Assembly (NCBI GenBank): GCA_030154185.1
Contig: JASKKK010000017.1
Location: forward strand, 1 to 49,005
Length of the DNA stretch: 49,005 nucleotides
Source of the DNA: Desulfuromonadales bacterium
GTDB lineage: Bacteria > Desulfobacterota > Desulfuromonadia > Desulfuromonadales > Syntrophotaleaceae
Direction: 5' to 3'
Part shown: positions 26,917 to 35,304 of the stretch, one piece after another
Numbering within the stretch: position 1 is the stretch's first letter
Layout of the letters: the number at the start of each line of letters is the position of its first letter
The notes under the pieces: model-generated
Told to the model about the DNA's origin: nothing
Seen by the model: only the letters and a program-made list of their open reading frames with translations
The model's database searches: none
Made by a program: the position numbers and the translations under genes

Positions 26917-27927
26917 TCAGTTTCCGGCGCCACGCAGATACACCCTCAATGCCTTCAGAGGATGCAGAGCGGCATCGACCACAGCACTCGTCTCGAAGCC
27001 GCAGTGTACCATACAATGGGTGCACCGTGCATCCCTCCCCGTACCATAGCTGTTCCAGTCGGTTTCTTCCATGAGTTCACGAAAACTGGCGGCATATCCG
27101 TCATTGAGCAGATAACAGGGGCGCTGCCAACCGAAGACATTGGCGGCGGGCGTTCCCCACGGCGAGCAGGGGTAAGCCTGGCGTCCGGCCAGGAAATCGA
27201 GATAAAGGCTGCTGTGGTTGAACCGCCAGCCGCGGGCTTTGGCCTGCGGAAGCAGCGTCCGAAAGAGTTCGTAGCTTCCCTCCCGTCCAAGGAAGTTGTC
27301 CTGCTCCTCGGCACTTTCGTAATTGAACGCCGGCGCCACGGTCATCCCCTCGACACCGAGGGACATGAGAAAATCAAACAGGGCCGCGGCACTTTCGGGC
27401 GTTTCATCACCGAAGAAGGTGGTATTGGTAGTAACTCGGTAACCCGCCGACACCAGACGCCTGATGGCCTGCACGGCCTGATCGAAAACCCCCTGGCGAT
27501 TCACCAGGGAGTCGTGCTTTTCACGCAAGCCGTCGAGATGCACGTTGAAGGTCAGGTACGGTGAAGGCTTGAAGTCCGGCAGGCGTTTTTCCACCAGCAG
27601 GGCGTTGGTACACAGGTAGACGAAACGCTTGCGGGCGATCAATTCACGAGCGATCAGGTGGATGTCCGGATGCATCAGGGGCTCGCCGCCAGGCAGCGAG
27701 ACGATGGGAGCACCGCATTCCTCGGCCATAGCCACGCATTCCTGAACCGTCATGCGCCGGTTCAAGATTTCAGGCGGATGGGAGATTTTGCCACAGCCTT
27801 TACAGCGCAGATTGCACTGAAACAGCGGCTCAAGCATCAGAACCAGTGGAAACCGGCGATTGCCCTTCATCAACTGCTTGCAGATATAAGCGCCAATGCG
27901 CGCCTTCTGAATAAAAGGAACTCCCAA
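26917..27927 (-). CDS. hpnH: adenosylhopane synthase, radical SAM protein HpnH
   Basis: 336 residues. HpnH adds the 5'-deoxyadenosyl radical to diploptene to make adenosylhopane, the first side-chain step of extended hopanoids (family knowledge). Seen: FPLVLMLEPLFQCNLRCKGC with the radical SAM CxxxCxxC at about residues 44-51, VSLPGGEPL, VHLDGL, a long core and a C-terminal Cys cluster (ARCTHCMVHCGFE). The frame is open further upstream, but the TTG at 27927 has AAGGAG six bases before it and begins at the usual MGVPFIQ position, so TTG is chosen. It is the fifth gene of the hopanoid operon. Confidence 0.92.
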   Translation of the reverse strand: MGVPFIQKARIGAYICKQLMKGNRRFPLVLMLEPLFQCNLRCKGCGKISHPPEILNRRMTVQECVAMAEECGAPIVSLPGGEPLMHPDIHLIARELIARKRFVYLCTNALLVEKRLPDFKPSPYLTFNVHLDGLREKHDSLVNRQGVFDQAVQAIRRLVSAGYRVTTNTTFFGDETPESAAALFDFLMSLGVEGMTVAPAFNYESAEEQDNFLGREGSYELFRTLLPQAKARGWRFNHSSLYLDFLAGRQAYPCSPWGTPAANVFGWQRPCYLLNDGYAASFRELMEETDWNSYGTGRDARCTHCMVHCGFETSAVVDAALHPLKALRVYLRGAGN

Positions 27928-28119
27928 AACGATCTCCTTATAGGAATATTCAACAGGGAGCCGTCCAGTCCGAAACGGCGACTCCACTTTTCATACAACC
28001 GCAAACGCGTGCCAGCGACCGAACGAACCCGTTCAATTTCACCGACGAATCCAAATACGACGACGCAGAACGCGATCCCCTGCAGCCGGACCGTCACTCT
28101 GCGTCAGCCGTAGCCACCC

Positions 28120-28242
28120 TCACTCTTTAAAACCTTTCGACGTCACGCCGAAGAAAAGTTGATCTTCGATGGCCTGGGCGAGAACATCGATGAAAAAAAC
28201 CGTTGTCCCCTTTTTCCCGGAACATCCATATATATTCTTCAA
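28120..28242 (-). CDS. possible 40-residue small protein between lipoprotein and hpnH
   Basis: A minus-strand TTG at 28242 overlaps the stop of the TPR lipoprotein (ATTGA) and opens a frame ending VFFIDVLAQAIEDQLFFG and then VTSKGFKE. The C-terminal part looks like genuine amphipathic helix. No clear ribosome site and no homology are known to me; it could also be a remnant. The remaining 192 bases up to hpnH hold nothing recognisable. Confidence 0.25.
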   Translation of the reverse strand: MKNIYGCSGKKGTTVFFIDVLAQAIEDQLFFGVTSKGFKE

Positions 28243-28982
28243 TCTTCGAACAAGTCCCCGCACATGCGACCCTGCAGTTCGAGTCCCCGCTTCCAGCTTT
28301 CGCCAGCAGCATCGTCAGGCGTCAGCCCCTGCCAGAAATGCTGCAATTGTCGACAAGCCTCGGCGGCCAGATCTTCAGCCAGCAGAGCTTCAATGAGCCT
28401 CAGGCGGTTGTCAGGCTGTTCCGGCGCAATCTCGACGGCCCGGCGAAAGTAATCGACAGCCAGAGCGGTGTCGCCAAGGCTGACGGGAAACGCCGGTGCG
28501 CGAAGATAAAGCTCCCCGAGCATGCGGGCCGGTCCGGCCTGATCAAGCTCCGGATTCAAATCGAGGGCGGCCAACGCCTCCCTTTCGATGACAGGCACAA
28601 GATTCAAGGCTTTTAACGGGCTGTGCCGCGCGACCAGCCCCGCCAGATAACCGAGCAGGTAATGTGCTTCGGCGCTATGGGGATAGGCGGCCACGGCCCG
28701 TTCGGCCAGTTTTTTTCCGGCGGCCGCTTCCGCCGATTCTCCGCCGCCGCGTTCGACCAGGTAGGCATAACAGGCAGCACCGCGCAAGGCGGCAGCGGCA
28801 TTTCCGTCAGCTTCGGAGCGCAACGCTTCGGCGCGGGCCGTATCGCAAGGTTCCCACAGGTCGAAACCTTCAGGGGCCGCAACAAGCGCTTCGGGCGGCT
28901 TAACCGGCCTCTTTGCCGAGGGCGCCATGCACCCGCAAAGGGAGCATACTAACCCGAAAAGCACAAAAACCACAACCTTCAT
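28239..28982 (-). CDS. TPR-like lipoprotein of the hopanoid operon
   Basis: 247 residues. Seen: a lipoprotein signal ending LCGC (Cys18), a Pro-rich linker, then helical repeats of tetratricopeptide type (about 45-235; AVAAYPHSAEAHYLLGYLAG, AVDYFRRAVEIAPEQPDNR). The second half resembles the TatT-type lipoproteins that pair with binding-protein transporters (weak, by pattern). The gene overlaps the stop of the upstream binding-protein gene by 4 bases (ATGA), so the two are translationally coupled and their products probably act together. Position between hpnN and hpnH suggests a part in moving or sensing hopanoids at the envelope (inference). Confidence 0.78.
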   Translation of the reverse strand: MKVVVFVLFGLVCSLCGCMAPSAKRPVKPPEALVAAPEGFDLWEPCDTARAEALRSEADGNAAAALRGAACYAYLVERGGGESAEAAAGKKLAERAVAAYPHSAEAHYLLGYLAGLVARHSPLKALNLVPVIEREALAALDLNPELDQAGPARMLGELYLRAPAFPVSLGDTALAVDYFRRAVEIAPEQPDNRLRLIEALLAEDLAAEACRQLQHFWQGLTPDDAAGESWKRGLELQGRMCGDLFED

Positions 28983-29791
28983 GCGCCGTTTTCCCTCATC
29001 GTCTCAAGTCTCGAATCGGCGGGGCCGAACCCCTCGGTCTGCAGCAACTGCAGCAGATCTGCGGCAGCGGGATCGTTTTGCATGTCTTGCAGGATGCCGC
29101 GCAAACGGTCATGTATTTCGGCGGTGGGCCCGAAGGCGACGACTGCCGATGTCGGCAAGGGATCGGAGGCCTGCAGCACTTTCAGATCGTCCGATTGGGG
29201 CAGTGACTGCACAGCATCGTATTGGGGTTGATCCAGAATGACGCCGGTGGCTTTGCCGCGCAGTACGCTGCGCAAGGCGCGCAGGGGCCGGAAGGTCCCT
29301 TCCAGGGAAAAAGGCAGATCGCCGGCGCCTTTACCGAACAGCAAACGTGCCGCGACGTCGGGCTGAAACAGCATGGTTCCATAAACCGTACCTTTCGCGG
29401 ACTGCCATTCATCCGGTCCTCCTTTGACGACCAGCATCCTCCACATGTCGCTCTCGGAACCACCCGGCCGCGTTGCGGCCAGCGGCGTCATGCAGGAGGC
29501 CTCGCCACGCCCCAGAAAGTAGCCGAGCTGCACAATCCCCCAGCGAGGATGATTGTCCGCCAGATAGGCATCGGCATCCTTTACGCGATTAAAGTACCGT
29601 CCGTGGACGGCCACTTCTCCGCCGAGTTTTTCCTGAATATAGGCGGCCAGCGAATCCATCACCGGCTGGGCGTCTTCCGAGGTGCCGGGCTGACCCGGTT
29701 GGATGATGACGAAATCGAAGGTTTCTGCAGCGTGGGCCGGAGCCACGGCCACAAGCAGAAACAACAGGAAGAAAAGGCTGTATCGCAACAC
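28979..29791 (-). CDS. PhnD-like periplasmic substrate-binding protein in the hopanoid operon
   Basis: 270 residues. Seen: a signal peptide (about 1-22, cut after AHA), then a type 2 binding-protein fold: FVIIQPGQPGTSEDAQPV, YLADNHPRWGIVQLGYFLG, TVYGTMLFQPD (hinge region) and GVILDQPQYDAV. It resembles the PhnD/phosphonate-type family but lacks the usual start YTP. The start is GTG at 29791 with AAGGAG six bases upstream. It is 3 bases from hpnN and overlaps the TPR lipoprotein. No ABC permease or ATPase is nearby, so it is probably a lipid- or ligand-binding helper for HpnN (inference). Confidence 0.78.
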   Translation of the reverse strand: MLRYSLFFLLFLLVAVAPAHAAETFDFVIIQPGQPGTSEDAQPVMDSLAAYIQEKLGGEVAVHGRYFNRVKDADAYLADNHPRWGIVQLGYFLGRGEASCMTPLAATRPGGSESDMWRMLVVKGGPDEWQSAKGTVYGTMLFQPDVAARLLFGKGAGDLPFSLEGTFRPLRALRSVLRGKATGVILDQPQYDAVQSLPQSDDLKVLQASDPLPTSAVVAFGPTAEIHDRLRGILQDMQNDPAAADLLQLLQTEGFGPADSRLETMRENGA

Positions 29792-29794
29792 ATC

Positions 29795-32470
29795 TTACTC
29801 CTTGTTCTCTCCATAGCGGAATATTTTAAGTACCGCCGGCAGCACCAGAAGACAACTCAACATGCCCGTCAGCGAACCGATCACCATTACCCAGCCTAGG
29901 CTGGCCAGACCGCGATGGTGGGCAAACAGCAGGCCGCCGAAGCCGATCATGGTGGTGGCGAAACTCAATGTAACGGCCATGGGCGTACTGGTTCGAAACA
30001 GACACCCGTTACGCAGATGCTTCCAGCGTGCAAGAAAATGCACGGCGCCGTCAACCCCAATAGCGATAAGAATGGGGATGGCAAAGAAATTGGCAAGATT
30101 GAAATTCAGCCCCAGCCATCCCATCAGCGACAGCAGCCAGATCATCCCTACCGACAGAGGCAGCAGCGCCAGCATGATGTAGCGCATGGAACGGGCATTG
30201 ATCCATAGCAGCAGACTGACCAGAGCCAGAGTCAGAACGGCGGCATACAAAAAGGTGCGTTTCATCAATTGCGCCGATTCGAACACACTGACCGGCACAC
30301 CGGTAACCTGGGGATCGATGCTTCGCAGATCCCGTACAAAGGTCCGCAGTTTGGCAAACTTCCAGATGTCCTGGCTGGGAATGATCTTAAGCTGCATCTT
30401 GCCGTCGCGCCCGATGAACACTGCTCGGAGCGATGCCGGCAGGTCGTCGACACCCACGGGTGGGGCTGTAAGCCAGACCCGCAACTGCCTCAAAGCGTTG
30501 GCAATATCCGTCTGAACCTGAGCCTGTAGCGGAGTAAGGCGCTCGGCCAGGGACGGATTTTCGTCAAGACGGGAATAAGCCGAATCGAGCTTTTCGATCA
30601 GGCTGTCCAGCTGCGCAAGTTCCGCGCCGGCGCCAGCGGCGAAAAGCTTTTCCGCCAGATCGTCGAGAGCGGTCGACAAGCGTTTCATGCCTGCCAGCAT
30701 GCGTTGCGCATCGACCGCCCTGTCGGCCGTCGGCTTCGACGGAATTTCTCCAATACGCCGGGCGGCCTGCTGAAACAAGGTCGCCTTGCGCTGTTGGTTT
30801 TGCGGCAGATAGTCGGTGAGGCTGTCGGTTTTACCCACGGTGGGCAACGCCTTGAACTTCTCTCGCATCTCATCGAGTTCGGCCAGATCTCCTGCTACGG
30901 AGATCGCATACCAGGTCGATTCGTCGGAGTCCTCTATCATGCGTTTTTCGAAACGTACCGACTCCAGCCCCTTGGCCTGCAACTCCAGCAGGTTGTAGTT
31001 GAATCGTACTTTGAAAAGCCCCGGCAGCAACACCAGGGTCACCAGGGTCAGAACGATCAGCAGGCGGCCGGGGCGGGCTGATACCCGTCCCAGAATCGGA
31101 AGGGCGGTGACCTGGGGAACCGATTTGGGGAAAAGATTGCGCCGACCGGCCAGAAGGAGCAAGGCAGGCAATACGGTCAGCATGACCACCAGACACAGAA
31201 GGATACCGGTGCCACCGATAAGTCCGAGTTCGGCCAGTCCGGAAAAATCGGACCAGACCACGGCATAAAAGGCGCAGACCGAGGTGAGGGCTCCGAGAAT
31301 GACTCCAGGACCGGTGTACATCAGGGCGATACGCACCGACTCGTCGACACCGTGGCCGGCTTTGCGCTCCTCCACGTAACGCATGACGACATGCACACCG
31401 AAATCAACCCCGATGCCGACCAGCACCAGGGCAAAGACGATGGAAAGCAGGTTGAGCACGCCGAGGGTCACAGTGGTGAAACCGAAGGTCATGGCCATGG
31501 CCAGGCCCAGACAGAATATGACCAGTACCGGTCGGAGCCAGCCGTGCAACACCACGGTAAACAGCAACCCTACAACGATCACCGAAAGGATCGAAGCACG
31601 CAGCATATCGCGGTTGGTGGTGGCCATTTCATCAGCCTGCAGTACCGGACGACCGGTCAGACCGGCCTGTATGACGGGGAACTCGTCCCGGGTCTGCTGC
31701 AACGCCTCTCGAACCGTGGCCAACGGTCCGGCGATAACGTCCATGGTGCTGTAATCCTTCGCGGGCAGCAACCGCATGATAAGTAGACGTTGGTTGGCCG
31801 TGAAGAAGTAATGCACGCCGCGATCGGTCATGTCGAAAACCGGCCCTTCAGAAGCTTCTCCGGCCAGGGTCTGATCGATACGGGTTACGAATCCGTCAAG
31901 CCCTTCGAGGGCCGGTTCCAGCAATGCCGGATCCGCCGTTTCTCCGTCCGTACCGTTGCCGCCGAGCAGGCCGCCAACCTGATCGAGCAGATCGGGAAGA
32001 CTGCCGCTACGCAGCCAGTTGACAGCCTGCGGGCCTATGGCGCTCACCATATCCGCCAGTCCCTCAGCTTCGTCCAGAGAGGCGAAATAGAGTGCGCCTG
32101 GTCCCAAATCCTGCGCCGTTATGCGGTAATGAATCTCCTGAATCTGGTCGGGGTGAGCCTGCAGACGTGCGGCCAGGGCCTCGGCAAATTTTTCAGCGCC
32201 GCGGTTGCCTTGTTCCCCCTCCCCGGCCTGGATAACGATGTACAGGTATTCCTGATCGCCGAAATTTTTGAGTACCTCCAGGTAGCGCTGCTGATAAGGC
32301 AGGTCCTGGGAAACCAGTTTATCCTGATCGCTGTCCAGGCGCAGAAACAGCGCGGAGACCAGGGTCGCCGCGGCGGCCAGAACCACCGCGCACCAGATAA
32401 TGGCACGCGGAGTACTGGATATCCGCCGCCAGAGACAGGCCAAAAGCTTCTCTTGTATACGGGAAAACAT
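29795..32470 (-). CDS. hpnN: hopanoid transporter HpnN (RND/MMPL superfamily)
   Basis: An 891-residue inner-membrane protein. HpnN moves hopanoids toward the outer membrane (family knowledge). Seen: one N-terminal helix (about 23-43), a large periplasmic loop (about 45-285), helices in about 290-455, a second large loop (about 480-735) and a second helix bundle (about 740-885). This is the two-repeat MMPL/RND layout. The first repeat holds GIGVDFGVHVVMRYVEE and the second AIGVDGAVHFLARWKHL, the GxxxD proton-relay motifs. The ATG at 32470 lies 2 bases from the hpnO stop. Confidence 0.9.
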   Translation of the reverse strand: MFSRIQEKLLACLWRRISSTPRAIIWCAVVLAAAATLVSALFLRLDSDQDKLVSQDLPYQQRYLEVLKNFGDQEYLYIVIQAGEGEQGNRGAEKFAEALAARLQAHPDQIQEIHYRITAQDLGPGALYFASLDEAEGLADMVSAIGPQAVNWLRSGSLPDLLDQVGGLLGGNGTDGETADPALLEPALEGLDGFVTRIDQTLAGEASEGPVFDMTDRGVHYFFTANQRLLIMRLLPAKDYSTMDVIAGPLATVREALQQTRDEFPVIQAGLTGRPVLQADEMATTNRDMLRASILSVIVVGLLFTVVLHGWLRPVLVIFCLGLAMAMTFGFTTVTLGVLNLLSIVFALVLVGIGVDFGVHVVMRYVEERKAGHGVDESVRIALMYTGPGVILGALTSVCAFYAVVWSDFSGLAELGLIGGTGILLCLVVMLTVLPALLLLAGRRNLFPKSVPQVTALPILGRVSARPGRLLIVLTLVTLVLLPGLFKVRFNYNLLELQAKGLESVRFEKRMIEDSDESTWYAISVAGDLAELDEMREKFKALPTVGKTDSLTDYLPQNQQRKATLFQQAARRIGEIPSKPTADRAVDAQRMLAGMKRLSTALDDLAEKLFAAGAGAELAQLDSLIEKLDSAYSRLDENPSLAERLTPLQAQVQTDIANALRQLRVWLTAPPVGVDDLPASLRAVFIGRDGKMQLKIIPSQDIWKFAKLRTFVRDLRSIDPQVTGVPVSVFESAQLMKRTFLYAAVLTLALVSLLLWINARSMRYIMLALLPLSVGMIWLLSLMGWLGLNFNLANFFAIPILIAIGVDGAVHFLARWKHLRNGCLFRTSTPMAVTLSFATTMIGFGGLLFAHHRGLASLGWVMVIGSLTGMLSCLLVLPAVLKIFRYGENKE

Positions 32471-32472
32471 GA

Positions 32473-33849
32473 TCAGGCACTCTTAAGCGTACGCATAGCC
32501 AGGTTTTTAGTCGTGGTCCAAGCTGCACCGGGGAAACGGTGCACATCCTTAAGCACCGCTTCCATGGCATCGAGGAACATATCGGCTTCCTCTTGCCCGA
32601 TAACCAGTGGCGGCAGGATCTTCACCGTATCGAGACCGTGCCCGGCGACCTGGGTCAAAATGTTGTGTTTCTCCATCAGCGGCATGGTGATCATCTGTCC
32701 GAACAGATCGGCATTCATTTTGTGTACCAGCTTCCAGCCGGTTTTAAGTGTAAGAGAGCTCGGTTCCCCGAACTGCATACCGACCATCAGGCCCTTGCCG
32801 CGGACTTCATGCAGCATCTCGTAACGCTGGGCCTTTTCCTGCAGACCGGCAATGATGCATTCGCCGATCTGCGCGGCCTGCTCGACCAGGTTTTCGCCCT
32901 GCAGCACCTCGAGGGTCGCGAGACCGGCAGCCATAGCCAGATCGTTCTGACCGAAAGTGTTGGAATGGGCAAAACAGCGATCCATGCTGTTGAATATCCT
33001 GGCATGGATGTCTCGCCTGGTAATGACCGCTCCGACCGGGACGAACCCACCGGACAAGGCCTTGGAAAGCGCCATGATATCGGGCACCACGCCCCAATGA
33101 TCGACAGCGAACATTTTGCCGGTACGGCCGAATCCTGTCTGTACCTCGTCGGCGATCAGCAACGTACCATACTTGTCACACAACTGGCGGGCACCGGGCA
33201 GGTAATCGTCATCGGGCACAAAGACCCCCTTGCCCTGGATCGGTTCGACGATGAACGCGGCCACATCGCCACCGGACAGAGCGCGCTCGAGAGCATCGAG
33301 ATCGTTGAAGGGTACCTGAATGCAGCCGGGAAGCAGCGGTTCGTTGAATTCACGGAACTCGCGATTGCCGTTGACCGACAACGCCCCGAGGGTCAGGCCG
33401 TGGAAGGCGTGATGACAATGAACCACCTTATGGCGGCGGGTCGCCTGACGGGCGAACTTGAGGGCCCCTTCCACACTTTCGGCGCCGGAGTTGGTGAAAA
33501 ACACCGCATCCAGGTCGCCGGGGGTGATCCTGGCCAAATTTTCAGCCAACATGCCGGAAATGCCGCCGAGGTCCATCTGTACCATGTTGGCCGGATCGGA
33601 ATCGAGCATCTGATGCAGGACCTGGGCGACCAGCGGATGGTTGCGTCCGATATTGAACACGCCGAAGCCGGCCAGAAAATCGAGCACCTCGCGCCCCTCG
33701 GTATCGATAAGGCGAGCCCCCTTGCTGCTGACATAATTTCTGTTGAAGCCGATAACCTCCAGAACCCTCACAAACTGGGGATTGATGTACCGTTTGTGCA
33801 GATCATAGGTTTCTGCGTGACGTTCCCTTACCTTTGAAAGAATATCCAT
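32473..33849 (-). CDS. hpnO: hopanoid aminotransferase HpnO (class III)
   Basis: 458 residues, PLP-dependent. HpnO makes aminobacteriohopanetriol from the ribosylhopane side chain (family knowledge). Seen: TNSGAESVEGALKFAR (PLP phosphate region), HHAFHGLTLGAL, ADEVQTGFGRTGK with the PLP-pyridine Asp, and SKALSGGFVPVGA with the Schiff-base Lys. It is near ornithine/acetylornithine aminotransferases in pattern; the neighbours decide the assignment. It is the first gene of the operon hpnO-hpnN-binding protein-lipoprotein-hpnH-hpnG-slyD2. A consensus TTGACA lies upstream. Confidence 0.88.
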   Translation of the reverse strand: MDILSKVRERHAETYDLHKRYINPQFVRVLEVIGFNRNYVSSKGARLIDTEGREVLDFLAGFGVFNIGRNHPLVAQVLHQMLDSDPANMVQMDLGGISGMLAENLARITPGDLDAVFFTNSGAESVEGALKFARQATRRHKVVHCHHAFHGLTLGALSVNGNREFREFNEPLLPGCIQVPFNDLDALERALSGGDVAAFIVEPIQGKGVFVPDDDYLPGARQLCDKYGTLLIADEVQTGFGRTGKMFAVDHWGVVPDIMALSKALSGGFVPVGAVITRRDIHARIFNSMDRCFAHSNTFGQNDLAMAAGLATLEVLQGENLVEQAAQIGECIIAGLQEKAQRYEMLHEVRGKGLMVGMQFGEPSSLTLKTGWKLVHKMNADLFGQMITMPLMEKHNILTQVAGHGLDTVKILPPLVIGQEEADMFLDAMEAVLKDVHRFPGAAWTTTKNLAMRTLKSA

Positions 33850-33930
33850 GATCCTGACTCGCTGTTGTCTTTGGGTTGGTATATGATTTCTTCCGGATTC
33901 GCAAAGACCTCTTTTCCCTCAAAAACAGAA

Positions 33931-33963
33931 CCGCCACTAGGGCGGAAAAGGAATGCTTGTCAA
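33931..33963 (-). promoter_or_regulatory. candidate leader/promoter element before hpnO
   Basis: On the minus strand a perfect TTGACA (33958-33963) is followed 17-18 bases later by only a weak -10 (TAGTGG or CTAGTG). That weak box is inside a 5-bp hairpin CCGCC/GGCGG (33931-33945), itself followed by a T-rich stretch. It could be a promoter, an attenuator or both. The rest of the 337-base gap holds only the hairpin at 34109-34146. Confidence 0.35.
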
Positions 33964-34108
33964 ATTGAGAAAAAAGACGGATGTTCGCCGGAAATATCTT
34001 TTACTGCTTACGAATGGATCATTTTAGGGCAGGCGGACCGATGATGTCCATGGCAAAATGAAATTATCCCTCACGGCCTCAGCTGTCGGTTGACAACGAC
34101 ATGCGCAA

Positions 34109-34146
34109 GCCCCCGACGCAACGTCATCACGCTGCGCCGGGGGGCG
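34109..34146 (-). terminator. GC-rich hairpin after the tungstate operon
   Basis: GCCCCCG (34109-34115) pairs with CGGGGGGC (34138-34145), with more pairing inside. It lies 40 bases past the wtpA2 stop. There is no T-tract on the minus strand, so it is more likely a 3'-end stabiliser or a Rho-assisted stop. Confidence 0.5.
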
Positions 34147-34186
34147 TTTTCACCTTTTCGTGCCGAAAACCAGCCTCCGGTGTGAA

Positions 34187-35170
34187 TCAAGGGATCACCG
34201 TAACCAAATCTCTTAAAGTTGCAGGAAGCGTCCGGTACATGGTCTGACTCGGCACAAAAGCCGGATTGAATGGCGGCTGGCCGTTTCGTTTCAGAAGTCT
34301 CTGTCCCCCTTGCGGATCGAGCAGATAGGCCAGGAATGCCTCGGCAGCTTCGCGGTTGGGAGCGTCCTTGAGCATGGTTATGCCGTAAGCGACAAACCGT
34401 CCGGGGCGGTCCAGATACGACCCCGGCCTTTCCCCTGTGACCCGCACGCTGACCTGGCGATAAAAATCATCGTAAGCAAGGTTGGCCAGGTTGACGTGCT
34501 CATCCAGAGTGATGAACTTCAGATTATGCTGCAGGGCGATGGAACGATAGGCCCAGGCATAATCCATATCGCCGTTCTGCACCATGGAGGTCAGACTCAC
34601 CGACTTGTCACGCAGATTGCCTTTGGGACGATTATCCAGCAGGCGCTGATACAGTCCAGGTTTTTGGTAATACTTTTCCGCCAGCTGAATGGCCATCAGG
34701 CTGCGATATCCGCCGGGATCGATATTGGGGTCGGAATGTCCCCAGACCACGCCCGGCCTACCGAGTATTTCGAACCAGTTATCCGTATTGATATCATCGG
34801 CGAACCTGCTGTGTTCCGAATAGGTCAGAACCAGTTCGTTGGTGGCAAAGCGAATGTTGAACTCGGCCAACTCGGGGATCAAGCTCTTATCGATAACCTG
34901 GAAGTCCGCCGAAGCCATAAGGTCGGCAGGTTTGCCGACTTCGGAAATCAACCGCGCCATGCGCGTGCTGCCTCCCGACTCGCGCTGCACGTCGACCCCG
35001 GGATACCGCGCCTCGAACTCCTTTTCCATCGCCGCAAACGGCACCGTCAGGCTGCCGGCGTGAAAAACAATCAACTTACCCGAGGGAGCGGCAAACGCCC
35101 CCCCCGACTGAATGATGCAAAACAGTGCAAAACCCGTTGCACACAACATGCTACCGATCCGATTCCACAT
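34187..35170 (-). CDS. wtpA: second WtpA-type oxyanion-binding protein, Glu ligand missing
   Basis: 327 residues, exported (signal peptide cut near AFA). Clear paralog of the wtpA gene at the head of the operon: same length and the same blocks ([45 protein letters not shown]). WtpA proteins hold tungstate in an octahedral site using one Asp and one Glu (family knowledge). Here the Asp is kept (Asp151, in PNIDPGGY), but the Glu of YAWEYRS is Ala207 (YAWAYRS), so the octahedral site cannot form in the same way. The ATG at 35170 follows CAGGGAG. A 134-base gap with a weak hairpin separates it from wtpC, so its level may differ from the rest of the operon. Confidence 0.9.
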   Translation of the reverse strand: MWNRIGSMLCATGFALFCIIQSGGAFAAPSGKLIVFHAGSLTVPFAAMEKEFEARYPGVDVQRESGGSTRMARLISEVGKPADLMASADFQVIDKSLIPELAEFNIRFATNELVLTYSEHSRFADDINTDNWFEILGRPGVVWGHSDPNIDPGGYRSLMAIQLAEKYYQKPGLYQRLLDNRPKGNLRDKSVSLTSMVQNGDMDYAWAYRSIALQHNLKFITLDEHVNLANLAYDDFYRQVSVRVTGERPGSYLDRPGRFVAYGITMLKDAPNREAAEAFLAYLLDPQGGQRLLKRNGQPPFNPAFVPSQTMYRTLPATLRDLVTVIP

Positions 35171-35235
35171 AAACAACTCCCTGGGAAGTAAAAAAAAACC
35201 AACGACATGCCACCGCAAAGGCTTCAGCGGGCGCG

Positions 35236-35272
35236 AAAAAAAGGGGGGATTTGCCGGGGAAAAAAGCAAATC
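35236..35272 (-). terminator. weak attenuator-like hairpin between wtpC and wtpA2
   Basis: GATTTGC and GCAAATC (35248-35254 with 35266-35272) are followed on the minus strand by CCCCCC and a run of seven T. The 7-bp AT-rich stem is weak. It would give partial termination between the transporter genes and the second binding protein. Confidence 0.35.
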
Positions 35273-35304
35273 GACGATAAACGACCAGTACCAAAGGACG
35301 GTGT

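Noticed and set aside
27928..27987. Longer GTG-started version of hpnH
   Set aside because: The TTG at 27927 has AAGGAG at ideal spacing and begins at the family-typical residue.
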